From NCBI RefSeq assembly GCF_041435335.1, contig NZ_CP108430.1:2232001-2296000 (forward strand): 64,000 nt of DNA, given 5' to 3'. Shown piece after piece: positions 41,199 to 48,860 of the stretch. The notes below the pieces were generated by a model. That model was given only the letters and a program-made list of their open reading frames with translations, was not told where the DNA came from and made no database searches. Numbering within the stretch: position 1 is the stretch's first letter; each line of letters begins with the position of its first letter. This DNA is from Streptomyces sp. NBC_01283. Lineage in GTDB: Bacteria > Actinomycetota > Actinomycetes > Streptomycetales > Streptomycetaceae. The position numbers were made by a program, and so were the translations under genes.

Positions 41199-42587
41199 TC
41201 AGGCCTCGGCGGCGATCCGCGCGAGGCGCTGCGCCTCGTCCCGCGCGGAGCGGGCGATGGCGTCCTCGTCGACGTTCAGCAGACGGCCGTCCTCGACGAT
41301 CGGCTTGCCGTTGACGAGGGAGAGCGTGACCGGGGCCGCCGCGCCGAAGACGATGGCGGTCACCGGGTCGGCGATCGAGGAGTGCCCGATGCCGTCGATC
41401 TTCCAGAGGACGAGGTCGGCGAGCTTGCCGGCCTCCAGGGAGCCGATCTGCGTGGAGCGGCCCAGGACCTGGGCGCCGCCGAAGGTGCCAAGACGCAGCG
41501 CCTGACGTGCGTTCAGGGCGGCCTCGCGGTGCGCGCCGAGGCGGTTGATGAGGAGCGCGTTGCGCAGCTCGGTGTGGAGTTCGCCGGACTCGTTGGACGC
41601 GGTGCCGTCGACACCGAGACCGACCGGGACGCCTGCCTTGAGCATGTCGGGGACGCGGGCGATGCCTGCGGCGAGGCGGGCGTTGGAGGAGGGGCAGTGC
41701 GCGACGCCCGTACCCGTGCGGGCGAACGCGGCGATGTCGGAGTCGTTCATGTGGACGCAGTGCGCCATCCACACGTCGTCACCGAGCCAGCCCGTCGACT
41801 CGAAGTAGTCGGTGGGGCCCATGCCGAAGAGCTCGTGGCAGAACTTCTCCTCCTCGACCGTCTCGCTGCCGTGGGTGTGCAGGCGTACACCCTTGGCGCG
41901 CGCCAACTCTGCGCCCTGCTTCATGAGTTCGGTCGAGACCGAGAACGGTGAGCAGGGGGCGACGGCGACCTGGGTCATCGCGTCGAAGGAGGCGTCGTGG
42001 TGCTTGTCGACCGTGGCGGCGGTCGCGGCGAGCGCGCCTTCGAGGGTCTCGACGGCGAAGTCCGGCGGCAGGCCGCCGTCCTTCTCGCTGCGGTCCATGG
42101 AGCCGCGGGCGAGGGTGAAGCGCACCCCCATGTCGCTCGCGGCGCCGATGATGGCGCCGGACAGGTCGCCGGAGTTCTTCGGGAACACGTAGTGGTGGTC
42201 CATCGCGGTGGTGACACCGCCGCGGGCCATCATGCCGAGCGAGCCCTGGGCCGCGGCCTTCACCATCTGCTCGTCGATGCGCGCCCAGGTGGGGTAGAGC
42301 GCGACGAGCCAGTTGAAGAGGTTGTGGTCGGTGGCCAGGCCGCGGGTGATCCACTGGTAGAAGTGGTGGTGCGTGTTGACCAGGCCGGGGGTCACGAGGT
42401 GACCGGTCCCGTCCACGCGGCGTACGACGTTCTCCAGGCCCTCGGGGGCCTTTCCCGCGCCGATGGACTCGATCTTGTTGCCCGCGACGACGACGTATCC
42501 CGATGCGTACTCGGTGTCGTCGGCGTCGACGGTCGCGATCGCGCAGTTCTCGATGACGATGCGCTGCAGGTCTGCCGGTGCTGCCAT
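41199..42587 (-). CDS. 8-oxoguanine deaminase-like amidohydrolase
   Basis: A 462-residue metal-dependent amidohydrolase of the AtzA/TrzN/8-oxoguanine deaminase branch. Metal site: VNTHHHFYQW (HxH), HTHGSET, MAHCVHMN, and GLGVDGTASNESGELHTELRNALL (catalytic Asp and substrate-binding region, typical for 8-oxoguanine deaminase, which forms urate from 8-oxoguanine). Lying between two purine permeases and beside uricase, it would feed urate into the pathway. Start at ATG 42587; an upstream in-frame start is weaker. Cytosine or guanine deaminase activity cannot be excluded. Confidence 0.87.
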   Translation of the reverse strand: MAAPADLQRIVIENCAIATVDADDTEYASGYVVVAGNKIESIGAGKAPEGLENVVRRVDGTGHLVTPGLVNTHHHFYQWITRGLATDHNLFNWLVALYPTWARIDEQMVKAAAQGSLGMMARGGVTTAMDHHYVFPKNSGDLSGAIIGAASDMGVRFTLARGSMDRSEKDGGLPPDFAVETLEGALAATAATVDKHHDASFDAMTQVAVAPCSPFSVSTELMKQGAELARAKGVRLHTHGSETVEEEKFCHELFGMGPTDYFESTGWLGDDVWMAHCVHMNDSDIAAFARTGTGVAHCPSSNARLAAGIARVPDMLKAGVPVGLGVDGTASNESGELHTELRNALLINRLGAHREAALNARQALRLGTFGGAQVLGRSTQIGSLEAGKLADLVLWKIDGIGHSSIADPVTAIVFGAAAPVTLSLVNGKPIVEDGRLLNVDEDAIARSARDEAQRLARIAAEA

Positions 42588-42635
42588 GGTGCTTCTTCCT
42601 TCTGTTACGGGTGGCGATGTGGGCACGGCATGACC

Positions 42636-44048
42636 CTAGGAAGATTTGAGTGCCGCGGCCGCGGGGCTGCGGGTGCCGAGATGGTTGAAGAACAGGTTGA
42701 GCAGGACCGCGGTCAGCGCTCCCGCACTGATTCCGGAGCCCAGGACGGTCTGCGCCCAGGCCGGGAATTCGGCGTAGAAGGTGGGCGCGGCGAGCGGGAT
42801 GATGCCCGCTCCGAGCGCGACCGCCACCAGGATGATGTTGGAGCTGTCGTCCAGGCCCGCCTCGGAGAGCGTACGGATGCCGCTCACCGCGATGGAGCCG
42901 AAGAGGACGATGCCCGCGCCGCCGAGTACCGGCATGGGGACCACGTTGACGACGGCGCCGAGCACGGGGAAGGCGCCGAGCACGATGAGCGCGCCACCGG
43001 CGACGGCGACGACATAGCGACTGCGTACACGTGTCAGGGAGACGACACCGACGTTCTGCGCGAAGGCGGAGGTCGGGAAGCCGCCGAAGACGGGGCCCAG
43101 CAGCGTCGCGATGCCGTCGGTGCGCAGGCCGCGGGTGATGGTCTTCCCGTCGGTCTCGCGGTCGCAGATCTCGCCGAGGGCGAGCATGCCGGCCGCCGAC
43201 TCGGTCATCAGGACCAGCATGACGATGCAGAGCGAGAGGATCGCGGCGGGCTGGAAGGTGGGGGCACCGGCGGCGAACGGCGTCGGCAGCGCGGCGAGCG
43301 GGGCGCTCTGCACGGAGGTGAAATCGGCCATGCCGAACGGGATCGCGGCGAGCGTTCCGATGAACATGCCTGCCAGCAGGGCGACTTGCTTGAGGAAGCC
43401 GCGCCCGAAGCGCTGGAAGAGCAGGATCACGACGAGGGTGAAGGCGGCGAGCGCCAGATACTTCATGTCGCCGAACGTCGGGTCGGTGTCGTCCCCGCCC
43501 TGCGCCCACTTCACGGGCACGGGCATCAGCGTGACGCCGATGAGGGTGATGACGACCCCGGTGACCAGGGGTGGGAAGAAGCGCAGCAGCCTGCCGAAGA
43601 ACGGGCCGATGGCGAGGCAGAAGACGCCCGCGACCATCACCGCGCCGTAGATGGCCGGGAGTTGGTCGCCTTTGGCGTTGGTCTCGGCGATGGCGAGGAT
43701 GGGCGCGATGCCGGCCGACGAGGCGGCGTTGACGAAGGGGAGCCGGTTGCCGACGAATCCCTTGACGCCGAGCGTCTGGAGGATGGTGGCGAGTCCGGCG
43801 ATCAGCAGTCCCGCCGCGATGAGCCGGGTCTGGGCCACGGTGTCGAGGCCGCAGGCCTGCCCGATGATCAGCGGCGGAGTGACGACGCCCGCGTACATGG
43901 CGGCGATGTGCTGGAGCGCGGCGGGGACCAGCCGCGAGGGGTGGAGCTTCTCGTCCACCGGGTGACAGGCGGGAGTTGACTCTCCGCCGGCTATGTCCGA
44001 TGGGGTGGAACACGGACCTTTGGAAGGCCCTCCTGCAGGCTGTGCCAT
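42636..44048 (-). CDS. Nucleobase:cation symporter-2 (purine permease), second copy
   Basis: A 470-residue NCS2 permease, similar to the one at 39469. Shared motifs: HPVDEKLHPSRLVPAALQHIAAMYAGVVTPPLIIG, VLMTESAAGMLALGEICDRETDGKTITRGLRTDGIATLLGP, and SAFAQNVGVVSLTRVRSRYV. The two copies are clearly paralogous and flank the deaminase. Different substrates (urate versus xanthine/uracil, for example) are likely but cannot be told from sequence. It lies downstream of the uricase operon in the same direction, after a hairpin. Confidence 0.93.
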   Translation of the reverse strand: MAQPAGGPSKGPCSTPSDIAGGESTPACHPVDEKLHPSRLVPAALQHIAAMYAGVVTPPLIIGQACGLDTVAQTRLIAAGLLIAGLATILQTLGVKGFVGNRLPFVNAASSAGIAPILAIAETNAKGDQLPAIYGAVMVAGVFCLAIGPFFGRLLRFFPPLVTGVVITLIGVTLMPVPVKWAQGGDDTDPTFGDMKYLALAAFTLVVILLFQRFGRGFLKQVALLAGMFIGTLAAIPFGMADFTSVQSAPLAALPTPFAAGAPTFQPAAILSLCIVMLVLMTESAAGMLALGEICDRETDGKTITRGLRTDGIATLLGPVFGGFPTSAFAQNVGVVSLTRVRSRYVVAVAGGALIVLGAFPVLGAVVNVVPMPVLGGAGIVLFGSIAVSGIRTLSEAGLDDSSNIILVAVALGAGIIPLAAPTFYAEFPAWAQTVLGSGISAGALTAVLLNLFFNHLGTRSPAAAALKSS

Positions 44049-44070
44049 TGCTGCTGTTCCCTCCGGTGTG

Positions 44071-44108
44071 GCGCGCCCCCGTCCGCTGCGGACGGGCGGG
44101 GGCGCGCG
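44071..44108 (-). terminator. GC-rich hairpin after the uricase gene
   Basis: GCGCGCCCCCGTCCG pairs with CGGACGGGCGGGGGCGCGC (four extra bases bulged in one arm), tri-nucleotide loop. It lies directly after the uricase stop on the minus strand, before the permease gene. Confidence 0.6.
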
Positions 44109-44115
44109 TCCCGCG

Positions 44116-45039
44116 TCAGAGGTTGGTCATGTCGACCGGGATCTTCGGCTGGACGCCGTCCCTGAGAACCGTGGCCTCGATCAGGCCGTAGGGGCGGTCC
44201 GCCGCGAAGTAGACCTCGTTGTCGTTCTTCAGCCCGAAGGGCTCGAGGTCCACCAGGAAGTGGTGGTTGTTCGGCAGCGAGAAGCGGATCTCGTCGATCT
44301 CGCTCCGGCTGTTGATGACGCGCGAACCCATTTGGTAGAGGGTCTGCTGCAGTGAGAGGGAGTACGTCTCGGCGAAGGCCTGCAGGATGTGCTTCTTGGC
44401 CTGCTCGTACGACTTCTCCCAGTTGGGCATCCGGTCGGCGTCGCTGGTCCAGTTGTAACGCCAGGCGGCGGAGACGTCGGTGCACAGGATGCGGTCGTAC
44501 GCCTCCTTCAGCGTCGTGTACTTGTCCTTGACGTAGCCCCAGAACTCCGAGTTGGTGGAGTTCATGACCGTGAGGTCCTTGAGCCCGGAGATGATCTCCC
44601 AGTTCTCGCCGTCGAAGGTGATCTGCGTCGTGCGCAGCTCCTGGCCCTTGCGGGCGAAGGAGTGGTTCACCTCGTCCGAGCCGATGAACTTGGAGTTGTT
44701 GTCCGAGGTCGCGATGCGCTCCCAGGAGTACTCCTGGATGCGGATCCGGGCGACCTTGATCGGCTCCTGCGACGTCACGAAGTGACGGGCGAGGTGGATG
44801 CCGAACTGCTCGGCGGACTCGATGCCGTACTCCTTGGCGAAGGCGAACACCGTGTTCTTGGTGGTGTCCGTCGGCAGGACGTTGGCGTTCGAGCCGGAGT
44901 AGTGCACGTCGTCCATGTCGCCGGAGAGCGCGACCGAGACGTTCAGGTCCTTGATGTGGTGGGTGTCGCCGTCCCGCGTGATCTTGACGACGCGGTTCTC
45001 TGCTTTGCCGTACTGGTTCTGGCCGAGAATCGTGGGCAT
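44116..45039 (-). CDS. Urate oxidase (uricase)
   Basis: A 307-residue cofactor-free urate oxidase that makes 5-hydroxyisourate and H2O2 from urate and O2. Start MPTILGQNQYGKAENRVVKI. Family features: PTDTTKNTVFAFAKEYGI (active-site Thr), ARIRIQEYSWERI, DLTVMNSTNSEFWGYVKDKYTTLKE, and SLPNNHHFLVDLEPFGLKNDNEVYFAADRPYGLIEATV (Asn/His active-site region). It lies 5 bases after the HIU hydrolase gene, so the three steps from urate to allantoin are in one operon. It lacks a peroxisome-type tail, as expected in bacteria. Confidence 0.97.
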   Translation of the reverse strand: MPTILGQNQYGKAENRVVKITRDGDTHHIKDLNVSVALSGDMDDVHYSGSNANVLPTDTTKNTVFAFAKEYGIESAEQFGIHLARHFVTSQEPIKVARIRIQEYSWERIATSDNNSKFIGSDEVNHSFARKGQELRTTQITFDGENWEIISGLKDLTVMNSTNSEFWGYVKDKYTTLKEAYDRILCTDVSAAWRYNWTSDADRMPNWEKSYEQAKKHILQAFAETYSLSLQQTLYQMGSRVINSRSEIDEIRFSLPNNHHFLVDLEPFGLKNDNEVYFAADRPYGLIEATVLRDGVQPKIPVDMTNL

Positions 45040-45044
45040 GTCTG

Positions 45045-45434
45045 CTAGCTCCCTCGGTAAACGGAGTAGCCGAACGGGTTGAGCAGCAGCGGTACGTGAT
45101 AGTGCTCGCCCGGCGTGACGGCGAACGTGATCGCCACCTCCGGGAAGAACGCACCGCTGTCCCTTACGCGGGGGGCGTCCTGCTGCGCCTCGGCTTGCTT
45201 CTTTGAGAAGTAGGTCTCGACCTCGAAGTCGAGTCGTACGTGGGTCGTGCCCTCCGGCAGGGCCGGGAGGTCCTTGCAGCGCCCGTCCGCGTCGGTCGCG
45301 GAGCCGCCGAGCGCCACCCACTCGGCGTCACGGCCGCTGCGGGCCGTGAGCGAGATGGCGACGCCCTCGGCGGGGCGGCCGACGCTGGTGTCCAGGATGT
45401 GCGTGGACACCGAGGCGGTGGTGTCAGTGCTCAT
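45045..45434 (-). CDS. uraH: 5-Hydroxyisourate hydrolase
   Basis: A 129-residue transthyretin-like enzyme, second step of urate breakdown. Signatures: VSTHILDTSVGRPAEGV at the N-terminus and the C-terminal YRGS (LLLNPFGYSVYRGS), with conserved His/Arg in GTTHVRLDFEVETYF and PGEHYHVPLLL. A small insertion (AEAQQDAPRVRDSG) is present. It overlaps uraD by one base at the ATGA-type junction and precedes the uricase gene by 5 bases. Confidence 0.96.
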   Translation of the reverse strand: MSTDTTASVSTHILDTSVGRPAEGVAISLTARSGRDAEWVALGGSATDADGRCKDLPALPEGTTHVRLDFEVETYFSKKQAEAQQDAPRVRDSGAFFPEVAITFAVTPGEHYHVPLLLNPFGYSVYRGS

Positions 45435-45964
45435 CAGTCCTTGTCCTCTTCTACGAGACGGGTCAGCCGGATTCGGTTGATCTTCCCGAGTTCGGTGCGC
45501 ACGTTTCCGCGCTCCTCCTCGGCGGTGTTGCCGATCCGGGTCTTCACCGCATCGCGCATCTGCTCGCCGGTCGCGCCGGTGGCGCAGATCAGAAAGACGT
45601 GACCGAACTTCTCCTGGTAGGCCAGGTTCAGTTCGAGCATCTCTGCCTTGAGCTCTTCGGAGGCCCCCGCCATGCCGCGCTGTTCACGCGACGACGTGGG
45701 GTCCCCGGGCTTCGGGCGGCCGATCGGCGGGTGCCCGGCCATCGCCTCGGCCAGATCCTCGTCGGTCAGCTCGGCCGTGGCGGCGTCACTGGCGGCGAAG
45801 AGGGCTTCGACGGTGGGGAAAGGGCGCTGGGAGAGCAGTTTGCTTCCCCAGGCCGATGAGGCGCAGGCCTCGTGGAGGGCGGCGGTGGCCGCACTCTCCG
45901 GCAAGGCGTTGAACCGGGCAAGGCCCGGCGTCGAGCTCGAAGTCACGGGTGCCTCCGTGGCCAT
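45434..45964 (-). CDS. uraD: OHCU decarboxylase
   Basis: A 176-residue 2-oxo-4-hydroxy-4-carboxy-5-ureidoimidazoline decarboxylase, third step, giving S-allantoin. Features: FNALPESAATAALHEACASSAWG, AMAGHPPIGRPKPGD (catalytic His in HPPIG), SREQRGMAGASEEL (Glu), NLAYQEKFGHVFLICATGATGEQM, and RIRLTRLVEE. First gene of the three-gene operon; the promoter 30-55 bases upstream overlaps a palindrome shared with the catalase gene. Confidence 0.95.
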   Translation of the reverse strand: MATEAPVTSSSTPGLARFNALPESAATAALHEACASSAWGSKLLSQRPFPTVEALFAASDAATAELTDEDLAEAMAGHPPIGRPKPGDPTSSREQRGMAGASEELKAEMLELNLAYQEKFGHVFLICATGATGEQMRDAVKTRIGNTAEEERGNVRTELGKINRIRLTRLVEEDKD

Positions 45965-45991
45965 AGGGCCTTGTGCTGGACGGGCTGCGGA

Positions 45992-46032
45992 TAGCTAACG
46001 CCAGCCGAAACACCACGTCAACACTTTGTTGA
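45992..46032 (-). promoter_or_regulatory. Promoter and palindromic operator of the urate operon
   Basis: Palindrome TCAACA-CTT-TGTTGA (46018-46032). Read on the minus strand, its right arm runs into the -35 TTGACG (46021-46016). After 18 bases comes -10 TAGCTA (45997-45992), 28 bases before the uraD ATG. The same palindrome-plus-TTGACG arrangement stands before the catalase gene at 48768. Confidence 0.7.
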
Positions 46033-46047
46033 AAACTTCGAGTAACA

Positions 46048-46080
46048 AAGGCCGCCGTCCGGTTAACGGACGGCGGCCTT
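46048..46080 (-). terminator. Strong hairpin terminator after the HTH gene
   Basis: Perfect 14-bp stem AAGGCCGCCGTCCG/CGGACGGCGGCCTT with loop GTTAA, 23 bases after the HTH gene stop on the minus strand. It insulates the uraD promoter from upstream transcription. Confidence 0.8.
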
Positions 46081-46103
46081 CAGGGGTGCTCCGACCTGCG
46101 ACG

Positions 46104-46472
46104 TCAGGTGGAGCGGTTGAGGTAGTTGTACACGGTGAAGCGGGAGACACCGAGCGCGCCGGCCACCGTCTCCACCCCGTGCCGCACGGCGAAGGCGCCT
46201 CGCGCCTCAAGTATCCGTACGACCTCCTGCTTCGCCTTGCGGTCCAGCTCCGACAGGGGTACGCCGCGCTTGCGCTCCAGGGCCAGCAGGATGTGGTCCA
46301 GGGAGTCAGCGAGCTGCGGAAGCCGCACGGCCAGCACGTCCTGCCCCTCCCAGGCGAGGACGACGTCGTCGGCGCCCGCCTCGTCGGGGGGCACGATCTC
46401 GCCGCCCATGGCGTCCACGAGCGGCTTGACGGCGGCCACGAAGGGGCCGTGATCGCCTCTGACACCGGTCAT
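46104..46472 (-). CDS. Helix-turn-helix regulator (YheO/Fis-like C-terminus) of the urate island
   Basis: A 122-residue protein. Residues 1-70 form a PAS-like or effector-binding module (FVAAVKPLVDAMGGEIVPPDEAGADDVVLAWEGQDVLAVRLPQ). Residues 75-122 (LSELDRKAKQEVVRILEARGAFAVRHGVETVAGALGVSRFTVYNYLN) form a Fis-like helix-turn-helix. Its position, just upstream of the urate operon and in the same direction, makes it the prime candidate regulator of that operon. It overlaps the preceding 88-codon gene by an ATGA junction. Confidence 0.8.
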   Translation of the reverse strand: MTGVRGDHGPFVAAVKPLVDAMGGEIVPPDEAGADDVVLAWEGQDVLAVRLPQLADSLDHILLALERKRGVPLSELDRKAKQEVVRILEARGAFAVRHGVETVAGALGVSRFTVYNYLNRST

Positions 46473-46735
46473 TCGATGGCCTCCCCCGACTCTCCGAGCA
46501 CGTTCACCTGGAGCGAGACGCGCGTCGCGCCCGCCTCCAGGGCCTTGCGCAGCAGCGCGTCGACGGCGGTCAGGACCTCGTCCGCGCCGCCTTCCGCGGT
46601 GTTGCCGAAGGGGCCGACGTCCACGGCGTCGAGCTCGGCCCCCTGGATGACGTCACGGGCCACCACCGCATGGGCGGGCGCCTCGTCCAGGTCGAAGGGT
46701 TCGGTCGTGAACTCCACTCTCAATCGCACGCGCAC
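46469..46735 (-). CDS. Small conserved-type protein, function unknown
   Basis: An 88-residue protein from GTG 46735, coupled by ATGA to the HTH gene. It reads as an alternating beta-alpha domain (VRLRVEFTTEPFDLDEAPAHAVVARDVIQGAELDAVDVGPFGN, then EVLTAVDALLRKALEAGATRVSLQVNVLGE). The overall pattern recalls small ligand-binding domains of the MTH1187/YkoF (thiamine-binding) kind, but this is weak. It may act with the HTH regulator, perhaps as a sensor. Confidence 0.65.
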   Translation of the reverse strand: MRVRLRVEFTTEPFDLDEAPAHAVVARDVIQGAELDAVDVGPFGNTAEGGADEVLTAVDALLRKALEAGATRVSLQVNVLGESGEAIE

Positions 46736-46773
46736 AACCTACTGCCGCGTGGTGATTTTCCGGCAGCCCCCTC

Positions 46774-46838
46774 TTGACAAGGGCGGATCCTCGACGGCAA
46801 TCTTCCATCAGACAGAAATTAACTTCCGCAATACGGAA
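46774..46838 (+). promoter_or_regulatory. hyi promoter with tandem operators
   Basis: -35 TTGACA (46774-46779), 18 bases, -10 CAATCT (46798-46803). Then two operator-like sites: TTCCATCAGACAGAA (46803-46817, weak) and TTCCGCAATACGGAA (46824-46838, perfect 6-bp arms when extended to CTTCCG/CGGAAG). Their centres are 21 bp apart. The sites overlap the expected start of transcription, which suits a repressor. The same motif occurs before gcl. Confidence 0.65.
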
Positions 46839-46854
46839 GGAGCGCGGAAGCCCC

Positions 46855-47682
46855 ATGGGATACTCCGACCAGCGCTTCAATGTGAACCTGTCGATCCTCT
46901 TCACGGAACTCCCGCTCCTGGAGCGCCCCGCGGCTGCCGCCGCGGCGGGCTTCACGGCGGTCGAGCTGTGGTGGCCCTGGGTCGACGCCCCCACCCCCGA
47001 GCAGTCCGAGCTCGATGCCCTTCGGGCCGCGATCACGGACGCCGGCGTACAGCTGGTGGGCCTGAACTTCTACGCCGGGCAGCTGCCCGGACCGGACCGC
47101 GGCGCCCTGTCGATTCCGGGCGAGGAGAGCGAGAAGTTCCGCGCGAACCTCTCGGTGGCGGCGGACTTCGCCCAGTCCCTCGGCTGCAAGGCGCTCAACG
47201 CGCTGTACGGCAACCGGGTGGAGGGCGTGGACCCCGCGGTCCAGGACGAACTCGCCCTGGAGAACCTGGCGGCGGCGGCCCGCGAGGCCGACCGCGTCGG
47301 CGCGATCCTGCTGATCGAGGCCCTCAACAAGCCCGAGTCGCCGCGCTGCCCGATCGTCAGCGCACCCGCGGCGATCGCCGTGGTGGACAAGGTGAACTCG
47401 GCCACCGGGCTCGGCAACGCCAAGTTCCTGATGGACCTGTACCACCTGTCCATGAACGGTGAGGACCTGCCGGCCGTCATCGATCAGTACGTGGCCCAGA
47501 CCGGGCACGTGCAGATCGCCGACAACCCTGGCCGTGGCGCCCCGGGGACGGGGTCGCTGCCGCTGGAGGAGCTGCTGGATCAGCTCCGGAAGGCGGGTTA
47601 CGAGGGGTACGTCGGGCTGGAGTACAAGGCTGGGGACCGGCCTAGCGCCGAGGCCTTCGGCTGGCTGCCCGCAGCGGACTAG
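46855..47682 (+). CDS. hyi: Hydroxypyruvate isomerase
   Basis: A 275-residue TIM-barrel enzyme converting hydroxypyruvate and tartronate semialdehyde. Start MGYSDQRFNVNLSILFTELPLLERPAAAAAAGFTAVELWWPW is diagnostic for the Hyi family. Metal/catalytic Glu residues lie in ILLIEALNKPESPRCPIVS and YVGLEYKAGDRPSAEAFGWL, with MDLYHLSMNGEDL and GHVQIADNPGRGAPGTG between. It works with gcl and glxR to turn glyoxylate from allantoin breakdown into glycerate. AAGGAGCG stands before the ATG. Confidence 0.94.
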   Translation: MGYSDQRFNVNLSILFTELPLLERPAAAAAAGFTAVELWWPWVDAPTPEQSELDALRAAITDAGVQLVGLNFYAGQLPGPDRGALSIPGEESEKFRANLSVAADFAQSLGCKALNALYGNRVEGVDPAVQDELALENLAAAAREADRVGAILLIEALNKPESPRCPIVSAPAAIAVVDKVNSATGLGNAKFLMDLYHLSMNGEDLPAVIDQYVAQTGHVQIADNPGRGAPGTGSLPLEELLDQLRKAGYEGYVGLEYKAGDRPSAEAFGWLPAAD

Positions 47683-47757
47683 ACGCCGCTTCGCGGCGGA
47701 TTTTCCCGCCCACCCACCGATTGCCCCGCATCACCCCGTAGCTAGAAAGGCTCCCTC

Positions 47758-48648
47758 ATGAGCAACCTTCCCAAGATCGCGTGGATCGGACTCGGCATCA
47801 TGGGGTCCCCCATGTCCGAGAACCTGATCAAGGCTGGTTACTCCGTCACCGGCTTCACCCTTGAGCAGGACAAGCTGGACCGCCTCGCGGCCGCCGGCGG
47901 AACCGTCGCCAAGTCGATCGCCGAGGCCGTCAAGGACGCCGACGTCATCGTCACGATGGTGCCCGCGTCCCCGCAGGTCGAGGCCATCGCGTACGGCGAG
48001 AACGGCATCCTGGAGAACGCGAGGTCCGGCGCGCTGATCGTCGACATGTCGTCGATCACCCCGCAGACCTCCGTGGACCTGGCCAAGGCCGCCAAGGAGA
48101 AGGGCATCCGCGTCCTGGACGCCCCCGTCTCCGGTGGCGAGGCCGGCGCCATCGAGGCCGTGCTCTCCATCATGGTCGGCGGCGAGCAGGCCGACTTCGA
48201 CGAGGCCAAGCCCCTCCTCGACGCCCTCGGCAAGACCATCGTGCTGTGCGGTCCGCACGGCTCTGGTCAGACCGTGAAGGCCGCCAACCAGCTCATCGTC
48301 GCCGTGAACATCCAGGCGTGCGCCGAGGCCGTCGTCTTCCTGGAGAAGTCCGGGGTGGACCTGACCGCCGCCCTCGACGTCCTGAACGGGGGGCTCGCCG
48401 GCTCGACCGTCCTGACACGCAAGAAGGACAACTTCCTCAACCGCGACTTCAAGCCCGGCTTCCGGATCGACCTGCACCACAAGGACATGGGCATCGTCAC
48501 CGACGCCGCCCGCAATGTCGGTGCCTCGCTCCCGGTCGGCGCCGTGGTCGCCCAGCTCGTCGCCTCGCTGCGCACGCAGGGTGACGGCGGCCTCGACCAC
48601 TCCGCGCTGCTGCGCGGCGTGGAGCGCCTGTCGGGCGCCGAGCTCTAA
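47758..48648 (+). CDS. glxR: Tartronate semialdehyde (2-hydroxy-3-oxopropionate) reductase
   Basis: A 296-residue beta-hydroxyacid dehydrogenase, reducing tartronate semialdehyde to D-glycerate with NAD(P)H. Rossmann motif IAWIGLGIMGSPMSENLIKAGYSVTGF, substrate loop LDAPVSGGEAGAIEAVLSIMVGG, and catalytic lysine in GSGQTVKAANQLIVA. The C-terminal helical domain is complete. AGAAAGG stands before the ATG. It follows hyi by 75 bases and is presumably co-transcribed from the hyi promoter. Confidence 0.95.
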   Translation: MSNLPKIAWIGLGIMGSPMSENLIKAGYSVTGFTLEQDKLDRLAAAGGTVAKSIAEAVKDADVIVTMVPASPQVEAIAYGENGILENARSGALIVDMSSITPQTSVDLAKAAKEKGIRVLDAPVSGGEAGAIEAVLSIMVGGEQADFDEAKPLLDALGKTIVLCGPHGSGQTVKAANQLIVAVNIQACAEAVVFLEKSGVDLTAALDVLNGGLAGSTVLTRKKDNFLNRDFKPGFRIDLHHKDMGIVTDAARNVGASLPVGAVVAQLVASLRTQGDGGLDHSALLRGVERLSGAEL

Positions 48649-48767
48649 GAGCTCCTCAAAACTTCCGGGTCGCGGCGGCGCTGACACCTGTCCTGTCGCG
48701 CCCAGGCGTCGCCGCGGCCCGGAACCCAAGCCACATCAGCAAGCCGCGACAAGCCCCACCCAAAACT

Positions 48768-48808
48768 TCAACAAACTGTTGACGTAGCTGTTCAGGCGTA
48801 CTTACGCT
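48768..48808 (+). promoter_or_regulatory. Catalase promoter with the urate-operon palindrome
   Basis: Palindrome TCAACA-AAC-TGTTGA (48768-48782). Its right arm continues into -35 TTGACG (48779-48784); 18 bases later comes -10 TACGCT (48803-48808). Nineteen positions around the palindrome match the urate operon site except one base in the centre. Confidence 0.7.
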
Positions 48809-48860
48809 CACGTCACCTCAGCAGTTTCAGCAGTCCGTACGGAAGGTCAACTCCGCCACC

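Noticed and set aside
41779..44013. Long minus-strand frame across the permease and deaminase genes
   Set aside because: It is an out-of-frame shadow spanning two real genes on the same strand, with Arg/Pro/His-rich sequence and no domains.
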